Source: Pseudomonadota bacterium
GTDB taxonomy: Bacteria; Pseudomonadota; Gammaproteobacteria; Burkholderiales; Burkholderiaceae_C
Length of the DNA: 64,000 nt
Assembly (NCBI GenBank): GCA_020161775.1
Contig: JAIUOW010000014.1
Location: forward strand, 1-64,000
Direction: 5' to 3'
This document shows positions 32,497 to 42,415 of this stretch, piece after piece. The position numbers and the translations under genes were made by a program. Positions within the stretch are counted from its first letter, which is position 1. The number at the start of each line of letters is the position of its first letter. The notes beneath the pieces are model-generated. The model had not been told where the DNA came from, searched no databases, and worked only from the letters and a program-made list of their open reading frames with translations.

Positions 32497-33723
32497 TCAG
32501 ATCCGGATGGCCTGGGCCGGGTCCATGGCGGCGGCGGCACGCGCCGGCGCAATGGCGGCCAGCACACCACACACCGTGGCAATCAGCGCCACCTGCAGCG
32601 CGGTTGCGGCCGGCAGCGTGATGGCGAATAGCGGCAGGCCGTCCGAGCCACGCACGAATTGCGTGAACAGCCAGATCATCAGCACTGCCAGCGCAATCCC
32701 CAGCACCGAGCCCAGCGCGCCAACGATCGCCCCCTGCACCAGGAACACGCGCAGCACCTGGCCACGCGTGGCCCCCATCGCCCGCAGGATGCCGATTTCG
32801 CGGCGCTTTTGCACCACGGAGACCACCAGCACGCTGGCAATGCCCAGCACCACCACCACCAGCACCACCCCACGGATCAGCGTCGTGCTGACCGATTGCG
32901 CATTGAGCGCGGACACCAGCTGCGCATTGCTTTCCTGCCAGCTTTCGATCTTGTAGGGGTACTGCCCGCGCAGGCTCTCGGCCAGCGCCTGCGCGCTCCA
33001 CACATCCTTGAGCGTGAGGTCCAGACTGGTGGCCCCACCGGGCAGGCCCAGCAGGTTCTGCGCGGCGCGCAGCGGCACGATGACGGTGCGCCGGTTCAGG
33101 TCCTTCACGCCCAGATCCACCAGCGCGGTCACGCGTACCGAATCGTTCACAGCGCCGGTCTGCACGGTCATGCGGTCGCCCACCCGCACGCCCAGATCCG
33201 ACGCGAGCTCGCGGCCCACGATGGCCTCGCCCGGGGCCAGCCGTGCCACGCCACTGACAACCTTGCCGCGCAGCCCCACCACGCGGTCGTAGCGGTCCAG
33301 GTCCACGCCCAGCAGGGCTATCGCCTGCGTGGCCTCGCCGCGCAGCGCCAGGCCGGCGCCCGAGACCATGGGTGAAACCCCGGCGATGGCGTTTTGGGCT
33401 TCCAGCAGCGGCACCAGGGCTTGCCAGTTGGCCACCGAGCGCAGGCGCTGCGCGCGCGGCTGGGTTTCTGTCAGCGCCGTGGTGCCCGGCATGCCGGCAC
33501 GCGCGGGCAGCACCAGATCGTCGGGCGCACGCACGCTCACATGGGCCTGGGCGCCCAGGGTCTTGGTCAGGGTGCTGCCCTGCAGGCCGCTGATGAGCGC
33601 AGAGATGTAGGCAATCACCGCCACACCGGCAGCCACGCCCACGATGATCAGCAGCGTCTGCTTGCGGCCCTCACGCAGGAAGCGCAGCGCCACTTGCAGC
33701 TCAAACCCGAAGTTCACAACCAT
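32497..33723 (-). CDS. ABC transporter permease, MacB/FtsX-type
   Basis: A 408-residue inner-membrane permease. One N-terminal transmembrane helix (LLIIVGVAAGVAVIAYISAL) is followed by a large periplasmic MacB-PCD-like domain and three C-terminal helices of the FtsX domain (GVVLVVVVLGIASVLVVSVV; AIVGALGSVLGIALAVLMIW; the last near residue 380), with QKRREIGILRAMGATRGQVL as the conserved coupling region. With its neighbours it forms a DevBCA-like exporter; no TolC-type gene is close by. Cargo unknown. Confidence 0.94.
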   Translation of the reverse strand: MVVNFGFELQVALRFLREGRKQTLLIIVGVAAGVAVIAYISALISGLQGSTLTKTLGAQAHVSVRAPDDLVLPARAGMPGTTALTETQPRAQRLRSVANWQALVPLLEAQNAIAGVSPMVSGAGLALRGEATQAIALLGVDLDRYDRVVGLRGKVVSGVARLAPGEAIVGRELASDLGVRVGDRMTVQTGAVNDSVRVTALVDLGVKDLNRRTVIVPLRAAQNLLGLPGGATSLDLTLKDVWSAQALAESLRGQYPYKIESWQESNAQLVSALNAQSVSTTLIRGVVLVVVVLGIASVLVVSVVQKRREIGILRAMGATRGQVLRVFLVQGAIVGALGSVLGIALAVLMIWLFTQFVRGSDGLPLFAITLPAATALQVALIATVCGVLAAIAPARAAAAMDPAQAIRI

Positions 33724-33734
33724 GGCCCTGCGCC

Positions 33735-35033
33735 TCAGCGGCCCATCGCGTTGGTCAGGGCCGCGCCGGCGTCGGCCTTTGGGGCGCCCAGGACGGCGCC
33801 GCCGGGTTGCCACGGCGCCTCACGCGCGCGCAGGCGCTGGCCGACCTGGAACGAGCCACCCACCACCACGGCGTCACCTTCAGCCAGGCCCTGCAGCACT
33901 TCCACCGCATCCAGCGTGCGCAGGCCCGGCGTGATGCCCACCGTTTGCGCGCGGCCATCACGCAGCACCAGCACGGACGCCGACGCACCGGGCGTGGCGG
34001 CACGCAAGGCGGCCAGCGGCAGCACCAGGGTGCGCTCACGCCGCGCGGTCTCCACCTCCACCGACAGGGTCATGTCCTCGCGCAGGTAGGCGGGGGGCTG
34101 TGCGTCGAGTGCGAACTTGACCTCAATCGCGCCACGCTGCGCGTCCACGGCTGGCGCAATGGTCAGCACACTGGCCGTGAAGCGCTGGCCGGCAAAAGCG
34201 TCTGCCACCACGGCGGCCTTCTGCCCAGTTTGCAGCTGGTCGAGGAAACGCTCGTCCACCTGCGCCTCCAGCTGGGTCGGCCCAGCCAGCGCCAGGCTCA
34301 TCAAAGCCTTGCCGGGCTGCACGATCTGCCCGGGCTCGACCTGGCGCGACAGCACCCGCGCATCAGCGGGCGCCAGCACCTGCGCCTGCGCCAGCCGCGC
34401 GCGCGCAGACTGCGTGGCGGCGCGGGCAGCGCCCAGTTGCGCTTCGGCCTGGAGCACATCGGTGCCGTTGTCGTCGTTGGCCTGGGTCTGGGCGCGTGCG
34501 CTGTCGCGCTGGGCCCGGGCGACGTCCACCGCGCGGCGCGCGTCGTCCAGCCGCGAGGCACTCACAAAACCCTGGGCCACCAGTTGCTGGGCGCGCAGCA
34601 GCTCGGCCTCGGCCGCGCGCACCGTGGCATCCGCCTGCGCCAGCGCGGCGCGCGCCGCCTGGCGGCCGCTGCCGCGCAGGCCCGCCAGCCGCGCCTGGGC
34701 CTGCCGCTCGGCAGCCACGGCCTGCGCCAGTGCAGCGCGCAATTCATCGCCCTCCAGCTCCAGCAGCACATCACCCTGACGCACCTGGGCGCCTTCGGTC
34801 ACGCGCACCTTGGCCACGCGCCCGGTGATGGTGGCACCCACGTCCACACGCGACAGCGTGGCCACGCGGGCCGAGAACTGCAACGTGCGCACCAGCGGCG
34901 TGGCACGCACCACCACCACGTCAGCCAACGGTGCACGCAGCGCCAGCCAGGCGGCAGCACACAATGCCAGCACCACGCCCGCCACCGCTGCCAGCCACCA
35001 GCCACGATAACGCGAGGGGAGCGTAAAAGTCAT
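33735..35033 (-). CDS. Periplasmic adaptor (membrane fusion) subunit of the ABC exporter
   Basis: A 432-residue HlyD/MacA-type adaptor: N-terminal membrane anchor (residues 12-33), split barrel-sandwich (lipoyl) motifs GRVAKVRVTEGAQVRQGDVL and later LSRQVEPGQIVQPGKAL, and a long Ala/Arg/Gln-rich coiled-coil hairpin (about 90-215) that would reach an outer-membrane channel. The gene begins 11 bases after the ruvB stop on the same strand and runs directly into the permease. Confidence 0.93.
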   Translation of the reverse strand: MTFTLPSRYRGWWLAAVAGVVLALCAAAWLALRAPLADVVVVRATPLVRTLQFSARVATLSRVDVGATITGRVAKVRVTEGAQVRQGDVLLELEGDELRAALAQAVAAERQAQARLAGLRGSGRQAARAALAQADATVRAAEAELLRAQQLVAQGFVSASRLDDARRAVDVARAQRDSARAQTQANDDNGTDVLQAEAQLGAARAATQSARARLAQAQVLAPADARVLSRQVEPGQIVQPGKALMSLALAGPTQLEAQVDERFLDQLQTGQKAAVVADAFAGQRFTASVLTIAPAVDAQRGAIEVKFALDAQPPAYLREDMTLSVEVETARRERTLVLPLAALRAATPGASASVLVLRDGRAQTVGITPGLRTLDAVEVLQGLAEGDAVVVGGSFQVGQRLRAREAPWQPGGAVLGAPKADAGAALTNAMGR

Positions 35034-35044
35034 GGCGTGCGCTC

Positions 35045-36103
35045 TCAGGCTTCGAACAGCCCGCTGCCGGTTTTAGGCGGCGCCACACCCAGGTGGCGGT
35101 ACGCAGCCAGCGTGGCAATACGCCCGCGCGGCGTGCGCTGCAGGTAGCCCTGCTGGATCAGGTAGGGCTCGATCACGTCTTCGATCGTGTCGCGCTCCTC
35201 GCCGATGCTGGCGGCGATGTTGTCCAGCCCCACCGGGCCGCCATCAAAGCGGTGGATCACGGCCTCCAGCAGCTTCCTGTCCATGACGTCAAAGCCCTGC
35301 GGGTCCACATCCAGCATGGCCAGCGCCTTTTGCGCGATGTCGGCGGTGATGCGGCCCGTGCCTTTCACGTCGGCATAGTCACGCACGCGGCGCAGCAGCC
35401 GGTTGGCAATGCGCGGCGTGCCGCGCGAGCGGCGGGCAATCTCCACGCCGCCCTCGTCGTCCATGGGCGCGTTCAGCAGGCCCGCGCTGCGCCGCACGAT
35501 GCGCGCCAGCTCCTCGGCCGTATAGAACTCCAGCCGCGCCACGATGCCAAAGCGGTCGCGCAGCGGGTTGGTCAGCATGCCAGCGCGCGTGGTGGCGCCC
35601 ACCAGGGTAAACGGTTGCAGGTCGAGCTTGATGCTGCGCGCCGCGGGGCCTTCGCCGATCATGATGTCGATCTGGTAGTCCTCCAGCGCAGGGTAGAGGA
35701 TTTCCTCCACCACCGGGGACAGGCGATGGATTTCGTCGATGAACAGGACGTCGTTCTTTTCCAGGTTGGTCAGCAGCGCGGCCAGGTCCTTGGGTTTTTC
35801 CAGCACGGGGCCGGAGGTCTGGCGCAGGTTCACGCCCAGCTCGTGCGCAATGATGTGCGACAGCGTCGTCTTGCCCAGGCCCGGCGGGCCAAACAGCAGC
35901 ACATGGTCCAGCGCCTCTTCGCGCTTGCGCGCCGCGCCAATGAAGATTTCAAGCTGCTCACGCGTCTTGGCCTGGCCCACGTAATCATCAAACAGCTTGG
36001 GGCGCAGCGCGCGCTCAATCGCCTCTTCATTGGGCGACGCTGGCGCGGCCGACACCACCCGCTTGGGATGCGGCATGGCGAAGTCGTCGGTCTGGATGCT
36101 CAT
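35045..36103 (-). CDS. ruvB: Holliday junction branch migration helicase RuvB
   Basis: A 352-residue AAA+ motor that drives branch migration with Ruv[14 protein letters not shown] near the start, Walker [10 protein letters not shown], Walker [12 protein letters not shown], sensor 1 GATTRAGML, and the arginine finger in LRDRFG; C-terminal winged helix with [10 protein letters not shown]. Immediately follows ruvA (stop and start codons abut) and is followed by the ABC exporter adaptor. Confidence 0.98.
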   Translation of the reverse strand: MSIQTDDFAMPHPKRVVSAAPASPNEEAIERALRPKLFDDYVGQAKTREQLEIFIGAARKREEALDHVLLFGPPGLGKTTLSHIIAHELGVNLRQTSGPVLEKPKDLAALLTNLEKNDVLFIDEIHRLSPVVEEILYPALEDYQIDIMIGEGPAARSIKLDLQPFTLVGATTRAGMLTNPLRDRFGIVARLEFYTAEELARIVRRSAGLLNAPMDDEGGVEIARRSRGTPRIANRLLRRVRDYADVKGTGRITADIAQKALAMLDVDPQGFDVMDRKLLEAVIHRFDGGPVGLDNIAASIGEERDTIEDVIEPYLIQQGYLQRTPRGRIATLAAYRHLGVAPPKTGSGLFEA

Positions 36104-36679
36104 TTACTTCGCCAGCGATTTCAGCGCGAGCTTGATGCCTTCGCTCACGCCCACGTCCTTGGGCAGGGCCTTCAATGTCAGCGCCGCTTCCTTGTCGCTG
36201 TAACCCAGCGCCACCAGCGCCTGCAGGATGTCGGCCTGCGCATCGCTGGCCACGCTGGCGCTGCCCGCGCCGATGTCGGCGCCAAACTTGCCCTTGAGCT
36301 CCAGCAGCAGCCGCTCGGCTGTTTTCTTGCCGATACCGGGTACCTTGACCAGGCGGCCCGCGTCCTGCGCGGTCACGGCCTGGGCAATGTCGGCCACGCT
36401 CATGCCGCTCAATACGCTTAAAGCGGTGCGCGGGCCCACGCCGCTGATCTTGATGAGCTGGCGAAAGGCTTCGCGCTCGGCAGCGGTGGCAAAGCCATAG
36501 AGGATCTGCGCGTCCTCGCGCACCACGAAATGCGTGAGCAGCGACACCTTTTCGCCGAGTGTTGGGAGGTTATAGAAGGTGCTCATGGGCACATCCACCT
36601 CGTAGCCCACGCCGTTGCAGTCCACCAGCACCTGCGGCGGGTTCTTTTCGGCCAGGGTGCCTTGCAACCGCCCGATCAT
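36104..36679 (-). CDS. ruvA: Holliday junction DNA helicase subunit RuvA
   Basis: A 191-residue protein that binds four-way junctions as a tetramer and recruits RuvB. Domain I OB fold ([21 protein letters not shown]), domain II helix-hairpin-helix pair ([16 protein letters not shown] and [18 protein letters not shown]), and domain III (about 140-191, [19 protein letters not shown]) that contacts RuvB. Its start overlaps the stop of the response regulator gene upstream by four bases. Confidence 0.97.
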   Translation of the reverse strand: MIGRLQGTLAEKNPPQVLVDCNGVGYEVDVPMSTFYNLPTLGEKVSLLTHFVVREDAQILYGFATAAEREAFRQLIKISGVGPRTALSVLSGMSVADIAQAVTAQDAGRLVKVPGIGKKTAERLLLELKGKFGADIGAGSASVASDAQADILQALVALGYSDKEAALTLKALPKDVGVSEGIKLALKSLAK

Positions 36680-37335
36680 GGATTCACCAGCCCACGCCGC
36701 GCTGCCTCCAGCGCCGCCTCGGCGCGCGACGACACATTGAGCTTGCGGTAGATCTGCTTGATGTAGTCGGCAATCGTGTGGCGCGACAGGCCGAACTGCT
36801 GGGCGATCTCGGGCAGGGTGTAGCCCTTGGCCACTCGCTGCAGCACCTCGGTTTCACGCTCGGTCAGGCTGACCTCGGCCTCGATCTGGCGCACCAGTAC
36901 GTCACGCCGGTGGCCGGCACCGGCAAAGTGGGCCAGCACGCGGCGGGCAATGGGCGGCGACAGCGGCGGCTCGCCCTGCGTCATGCGCAGCAGCTGGGCC
37001 ACCAGCGTTTCCTGGGGCTGCTCTTTCAGCAGGTAACCAAAGGCACCGGCCTGCAAGGCCGGAAACAGGTGGTCGTCGTCGTCATAAATCGTCACCACCA
37101 CGGGCAGGGCCGACGGCTGGTAGCGGCGCAACGCGCCCACCACGTCGGTGCCGCTGCCATCAGGCAGGCCCAGGTCGATCAGCGCCAGGTCAAACCGGCC
37201 GCGCTGCACGCAGGCCAGGGCTTCGTCGCGCCGCCCGGCGGTGCTGACCTGCAGCGCGGGAAATGCCGCCCGCGCCACGTCACCAAGCCAGGCTCGGACT
37301 TCGGGCAGGTCTTCGACGATCAGGGCGCTGTGCAT
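36676..37335 (-). CDS. Orphan NarL-type response regulator leading the ruvAB unit
   Basis: A 219-residue regulator. Receiver domain with Glu8/Asp9, phosphoacceptor Asp54 in [13 protein letters not shown] and Lys near 104 in GYLLKEQ; LuxR-type output domain with [20 protein letters not shown] and [14 protein letters not shown]. No histidine kinase gene is adjacent. It shares a four-base stop/start overlap with ruvA, so translation is likely coupled and the regulator is expressed with the recombination genes. The GDE-rich IYDDDDH loop is where the conserved Thr/Ser should be (VVTIYDDD). Confidence 0.9.
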   Translation of the reverse strand: MHSALIVEDLPEVRAWLGDVARAAFPALQVSTAGRRDEALACVQRGRFDLALIDLGLPDGSGTDVVGALRRYQPSALPVVVTIYDDDDHLFPALQAGAFGYLLKEQPQETLVAQLLRMTQGEPPLSPPIARRVLAHFAGAGHRRDVLVRQIEAEVSLTERETEVLQRVAKGYTLPEIAQQFGLSRHTIADYIKQIYRKLNVSSRAEAALEAARRGLVNP

Positions 37336-37392
37336 GGAGTGGTGATGTTAGCGGATTGGCCCGACAATCAGTCCCCTGCACCCTCTACAGGC

Positions 37393-38346
37393 ATGCCCAC
37401 CTTGATCCTCCGCCACACCTTCTCGCCGCCCAACAACACCCGTACTGCCAACCTGTGCGGCCCCACCGACGCCCACCTGCGCACCATCGAGCTGGCGCTG
37501 TCCGTCAGCATTGCCCACCGGCACGAGCAATTCAAGATAGACGGCCCCAAAGCCAAGGCGCAGCGCGCGCTGGAGGTCTTGCAGGCGCTGTATGAAATCG
37601 CCGCGCGCCCGATCGCACCCGACACGGTGCAGCTCATGCTGGCTGGCGACAGCGGCCTGGTGGAAGGCGCTGACGGCGCCATGACGCTGCAGACGCGCCG
37701 CGCCGACCTGAAGGCGCGCACGCCCATGCAAAGCCTGTACCTGGACAACATCGCGGGCCATGACATCACCTTTGGCATCGGCCCCGCGGGCACGGGCAAG
37801 ACCTACCTGGCCGTGGCCATGGCGGTGGATGCGCTGGAACGCAGCGCCGTGCAGCGCATCGTGCTGACCCGCCCGGCGGTGGAGGCTGGCGAGAAGCTGG
37901 GCTTTCTGCCCGGTGACCTGAACCAGAAGGTGGACCCGTACCTGCGCCCGCTGTACGACGCGCTGTACGACCTGATGGGTTTTGACAAGGTGGCCAAGGC
38001 CTTCGAGCGCCAGGCGCTGGAGATTGCGCCGCTGGCCTTCATGCGCGGGCGCACGCTGAACAATGCCTTCGTGATCCTGGATGAAGCCCAGAACACCACA
38101 CCCGAGCAGATGAAGATGTTCCTCACCCGCATCGGGTTTGGCAGCAAATGCGTGGTGACTGGCGACGTCAGCCAGATTGACCTGCCCAAGGGGCAGCTGA
38201 GCGGCCTGATCGACGCCGAGCGCGTGCTCAAGCGCGTCAAGGGCATTGCCCACACGCGCTTTACCAGCGCCGATGTGGTGCGCCACCCGCTGGTGGCACG
38301 CATAGTGGACGCTTACGACGCCGCGCGCAGCAAGGCCGGTGCCTGA
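37393..38346 (+). CDS. PhoH-family ATPase (PhoL)
   Basis: A 317-residue P-loop protein. The N-terminal region has RTIELALSVSIAHRHEQFKI; Walker A GPAGTGKTYLA, the RPAVEAGEKLGFLPGDLNQK block that defines the PhoH family, and Walker B VILDEAQN, then FLTRIGFGSKCVVTGD. It is two bases from ybeY, the conserved phoH-ybeY arrangement linked to rRNA processing. Related PhoH proteins act as RNA helicase or nuclease partners; the precise role is unsettled. Confidence 0.95.
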   Translation: MPTLILRHTFSPPNNTRTANLCGPTDAHLRTIELALSVSIAHRHEQFKIDGPKAKAQRALEVLQALYEIAARPIAPDTVQLMLAGDSGLVEGADGAMTLQTRRADLKARTPMQSLYLDNIAGHDITFGIGPAGTGKTYLAVAMAVDALERSAVQRIVLTRPAVEAGEKLGFLPGDLNQKVDPYLRPLYDALYDLMGFDKVAKAFERQALEIAPLAFMRGRTLNNAFVILDEAQNTTPEQMKMFLTRIGFGSKCVVTGDVSQIDLPKGQLSGLIDAERVLKRVKGIAHTRFTSADVVRHPLVARIVDAYDAARSKAGA

Positions 38347-38348
38347 CC

Positions 38349-38789
38349 ATGACCGAAGTTTCCCTTCAGTTCGGCCGCTTTGACGGTGTGGCGGCCCACC
38401 GCGCGGTGCTGACGCGTGCGCAGGTGAAGGCCTGGGTCGGCCATGCGCTGGCCGCGCCGGGCGAGATTGCGGTGCGCATCGTGGGCGAGGACGAAGGCCG
38501 TGCCCTGAACCTGCAGTACCGCGGCAAGGACTACGCCACCAATGTGCTGACCTTTGACTACACCCGCACGCCCGTGGTGGTAGCCGACCTGGTGCTGTGC
38601 GGCCCGGTGGTGGCACGCGAGGCGCAGGCGCAGGGCAAGACGCTGCAGGCCCATTACGCCCACCTGCTGGTGCATGGCACCCTGCACGCCCAGGGCTGGG
38701 ACCATGAGACGAACGAGCGCGATGCGCTGGCCATGGAGGCCGCCGAAATCCTGCTGCTGGGTGCGCTGGGTTACCCCAACCCGTATTGA
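38349..38789 (+). CDS. ybeY: Endoribonuclease YbeY (16S rRNA maturation)
   Basis: A 146-residue zinc-dependent RNase needed for 3' processing of 16S rRNA and ribosome quality control. The zinc motif HGTLHAQGWDHE places ligands at His109, His113 and His119; RGKDYATNVLTFDY is the other family block. The central part (LVLCGPVVAREA) matches GDI.C-type sequences with a change of the usual Asp-Ile to Val-Leu. Cotranscribed with phoH. Confidence 0.95.
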   Translation: MTEVSLQFGRFDGVAAHRAVLTRAQVKAWVGHALAAPGEIAVRIVGEDEGRALNLQYRGKDYATNVLTFDYTRTPVVVADLVLCGPVVAREAQAQGKTLQAHYAHLLVHGTLHAQGWDHETNERDALAMEAAEILLLGALGYPNPY

Positions 38790-38826
38790 TACCAGGCCGC
38801 ACACAAGCCGCGCGCCCCATGAAAAA

Positions 38827-38844
38827 GCCACCGCGAGCGGTGGC
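38827..38844. terminator. Bidirectional terminator between ybeY and the convergent lipoprotein gene
   Basis: GCCACCGC (38827-38834) and GCGGTGGC (38837-38844) form a perfect 8-bp stem. On the minus strand the hairpin is followed by TTTTTC, a good intrinsic terminator for the gene at 38882-39427; on the plus strand the tail TTGTCTTG is weaker but may end phoH-ybeY transcripts. Confidence 0.75.
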
Positions 38845-38881
38845 TTGTCTTGCTGGCCGGCGAACCGGCCGGGGCGGGCGA

Positions 38882-39427
38882 TCAGCCCGAAACGGGAACC
38901 AGTGTGATCCGGCCCGCGAGGTTGCCGTTGAACAGCAGCTGACCAGAAGCGGACACACCGACAGTGACAGTGGATCCAGTGGAAGTAGCCTGACCCAATA
39001 TCATCGCTACGGGAGCGCTGATTTGCACACCGTTGGCCGCGGCGCGCTGCGTGTTGGCTTGAATGTTGCAGGGGTTGACCGTGACCGTTGCGCCCACCGC
39101 CATGGGGTGGCCGGCCGGGAAGGTGGAGTTAGACACCACAAAAATGCAGGAACCGAAGGACATGGTGCCGGAGGCGGTGTTGCCGCCGGAGCTGATACCA
39201 AAGCCGGGGGCTGCAGCCGTGCCCGAGAGCGACAGCGTGGTCGTGTCCGTGGTGCCGAACGCCGGCACGCCCGAAGGGAAGCCGAAGGAGGATCCAGCCA
39301 GGGCGCTGACCGCCGTGGCATCGGCAGGCAGCACGGCAACTTCCGGCGCCACCAGGATGGGGTCGCTGCTGCCACCACCGCAGCCGGCCAGAGCTGCACA
39401 CATGATGGCCGCGAGTTTGTATTTCAT
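38882..39427 (-). CDS. Hypothetical lipoprotein, Ser/Thr/Gly-rich
   Basis: A 181-residue protein with a short signal peptide and lipobox LAGC (Cys about 16) followed by GGGSSD, a typical outer-membrane lipoprotein opening. The mature part is rich in Ser, Thr, Gly, Ala and Val with beta-strand-like stretches and two Cys (FGSCIFVV and VNPCNI) that may form a disulfide. No family recognised. Standalone gene between two terminators/promoters. Confidence 0.8.
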   Translation of the reverse strand: MKYKLAAIMCAALAGCGGGSSDPILVAPEVAVLPADATAVSALAGSSFGFPSGVPAFGTTDTTTLSLSGTAAAPGFGISSGGNTASGTMSFGSCIFVVSNSTFPAGHPMAVGATVTVNPCNIQANTQRAAANGVQISAPVAMILGQATSTGSTVTVGVSASGQLLFNGNLAGRITLVPVSG

Positions 39428-39548
39428 TAGGTCACTTCACTTTGAGGTTGCTGGGAACAAGGTCTCTGTCACGCAAAGACGCACAAATTGTCAGAATATA
39501 GAAAAACCCGGCGGCTGCAAACTCCCGCGCACAGCCAACACTGGCATA

Positions 39549-39988
<440 letters not shown>

Positions 39989-39989
<1 letters not shown>

Positions 39990-40903
39990 CAGATCAGGTC
40001 CTTCTCGTCATCAAAATGTGCCTCCACATCACTGGGCAGCAGCTGGATGGTGGCACGCAGCCCCGGCACCGCGCTCATCAGCGCCTGCTCCACGCTGGTA
40101 CGCAAGGCCGCAGCCCGGCCCAGTGTCCAGCTGGCGGGCATGTGCATGTGCAGGTCCACGAAGCGGCGCTGCGCGGCCTTGCGCGTGGTGATGTGGTCAA
40201 AACGGATGGTGCGGTGCTCAAACCCGGCCAGCACCTCGGTGATCTGCGCCACCACCTCGGGCTCCAGGGCCTCGTCCATCAGGCCCTGGGACGAGCGCTT
40301 CATGAGGTGAAAGCCCTCTTTCAGGATGTTCAGCGCCACCGCCATGCCCACCAGCGCGTCCAGCCACAGCCAGCCGGTCAATGCCACCGCGGCCAGCCCC
40401 ACCACCACGCCCGCCGACGTCCATACATCCGTCACCAGGTGTTTGGCATCGGCCTCCAGCGCAATGGAGCGGTGCTCGCGTGCGGCGCGGAACATGGCCC
40501 AGGCCAGCAGCCCGTTCAGCGCCGAGCTGCCCACCGACAACGCCAGCCCCCAGCCCAGCTGCTCCAGCGGCTGCGGGTCAAAAAGCCGGTGGCCGGCGGC
40601 CCAGATGATGCCCAGAGCGGCACCAATGATCAGGATGCCCTCGAATCCCGAGGAAAAGTATTCGGCCTTGTGGTGGCCATAGGGGTGGTCTTCATCGGCC
40701 GGCCGCTGCGCGATGGTCACCATCACCAGCGCAAACACGGCGCTGGCCAGGTTGACGAACGACTCCATCGCGTCCGACAGCAGGCCGACAGAGCCGGTCA
40801 CGTACCAGGCCAGTGTCTTGAGGGTGATGGTGATGATGGCCACCACCACCGATGCCTGCAGCAGGCGCTTTGGCGTCAGCCAGTGTGCGGGAAGCGTGTT
40901 CAT
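39989..40903 (-). CDS. Cation diffusion facilitator family transporter
   Basis: A 304-residue CDF antiporter, probably for zinc, iron or another divalent metal, exchanging for protons at the inner membrane. Six transmembrane helices in the N-terminal 210 residues; metal-site motifs [27 protein letters not shown] and [16 protein letters not shown] (HxxxD). The cytoplasmic C-terminal ferredoxin-like domain has VDLHMHMP. The ATG at 40903 is used; divergent from the histidine kinase with 34 bases between. Confidence 0.94.
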
Positions 40904-40937
40904 GCAGGCATTGTGACCCAGCATGCACAATGCGCCC

Positions 40938-42407
40938 ATGATGGACTGGATACGCCGTTACCGGCTCTGGATCGTTGCAGGGCTGGTGGCGTCGGCGCTG
41001 GGCGCCGCGGGGCTGGCGCGGCTGCAGCTGGCGCAACTGCGCGATGCCTTCGAGACCGACGCCCGCATCGCCCACCGGTTGCTGAGCCAGCGGCTGGCGC
41101 AAAACGACGCGGTGCTGGCCACGCTGGCCCTGCTGCAGCCCCAGGCGCAGGCCTCGGCGCCCGAGCAGCGCCTGGTGGCGCTGTACCCGCAGATCCTGGG
41201 CGTGCAGCGGCGTGACCGCGACGCGGCCTGGGCCGATGCGCGGCTGGCCGCCGCCGAAACCCTGTCGCGCGCGGTACGCCGGCCGGCCCTGGCCGGGGTA
41301 GACCTGGCCGGCGCGCGCTACCAGCTCGTGCTGGCGGCTGAACCCGCCAGCTTTGCGCTGCGGATGGACCTGCGCGCCACCGTGCCCTGGAACGAATGGC
41401 CCATGGCGCCAGACACCAGCCCGGTGCGCGTGGCGCTGGTGCACGAGGGCCAGCGCCTGGTGCTGCAGCCCGGACGCATTGACGGCAGCGGCTGGCGTTT
41501 TGACTTCCGCAAGCCACTGGCGTCCGCCAGCCAGCCGTTTGACATGGTGGCGCAGCAGCAGGTGGGCTGGGCCGGGCTGCCCTGGGGCTGGATGGCGGCA
41601 TGGAGCCTGGTCGTGGCTGGCGTGCTGGCCCTGGCCTGCGTGTGGCTGCGCCAGCGCGAGGAGCGCCGCCGCGCCGAGGAACTGCTGCGCCTGGGCCAGG
41701 TGGCGCGGCTGAACACCCTGGGTGAACTAGCCGCCGGCATGGCGCATGAATTCAACCAGCCGCTGACCGCGCTGCTGGCCAGCACCCAAGCGGCCGGCCG
41801 CCTGCTGGGCGAAGACCCGCCCGACCTGCCGCTGGCGCGCAACGCCATGGCCGTGGCGGCGCAGCAGGCGCGCCGCGCGGCCGACGTGGTGGGCCGGCTG
41901 CGCCGCGCCGTGCAGCGGCCCGACCCTGCGGCGCAGCTGCAGCCCGTGGTGCTGCAAGACGCCGTGCGCAACGCGCTGTACCTGCTGGCCCCCGAGCTGC
42001 AGGCCCGCCAGGTCACGGGCCAGGTGGACGCACCGGATGCACCCGTGACCGTGCAGGCCGAGCCGGTGGCGCTGGAGCAGATCATCCACAACCTGCTGCT
42101 GAACGCGCTGCAGGCGATGGAACAAGTGCCCGTGGGCGAGCGCAGCCTGCGCATCACGCTGGCAACCGATGCGACGCACGGCACGCTGACCGTGGCCGAC
42201 ACCGGCCCCGGCATTGCGTCCGACGCGCTGCCCCGGTTGTTCGAGCCGTTTTTCACCACCCGCGCGGACGGCCTGGGGCTGGGCTTGAACCTGTGCGAAA
42301 CCCTGGCAGGCCGCATGGGCGGACAGCTCACTGCCACCCACCAGGCACCGCGTGGCGCGGCCTTTCAGCTGCGCTTGCCCCTGGCCGCCACACAAGCCAC
42401 TGAGTGA
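40938..42407 (+). CDS. Membrane sensor histidine kinase, FixL/DctB-like
   Basis: A 489-residue kinase: transmembrane helix 1 (about 10-30), a periplasmic sensing region to about residue 205, helix 2 (WMAAWSLVVAGVLALACVWL), then HisKA with His270 in GMAHEFNQPLTALLAS and a HATPase with NLLLNALQAM, DTGPGIA and GLGLGLNLCETLAGRMGG. The HEFNQPL phosphorylation motif is that of the FixL/DctB group, which pairs with FixJ-type regulators such as the next gene. Stimulus unknown. Confidence 0.93.
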   Translation: MMDWIRRYRLWIVAGLVASALGAAGLARLQLAQLRDAFETDARIAHRLLSQRLAQNDAVLATLALLQPQAQASAPEQRLVALYPQILGVQRRDRDAAWADARLAAAETLSRAVRRPALAGVDLAGARYQLVLAAEPASFALRMDLRATVPWNEWPMAPDTSPVRVALVHEGQRLVLQPGRIDGSGWRFDFRKPLASASQPFDMVAQQQVGWAGLPWGWMAAWSLVVAGVLALACVWLRQREERRRAEELLRLGQVARLNTLGELAAGMAHEFNQPLTALLASTQAAGRLLGEDPPDLPLARNAMAVAAQQARRAADVVGRLRRAVQRPDPAAQLQPVVLQDAVRNALYLLAPELQARQVTGQVDAPDAPVTVQAEPVALEQIIHNLLLNALQAMEQVPVGERSLRITLATDATHGTLTVADTGPGIASDALPRLFEPFFTTRADGLGLGLNLCETLAGRMGGQLTATHQAPRGAAFQLRLPLAATQATE

Positions 42408-42415
42408 GCCACCGC

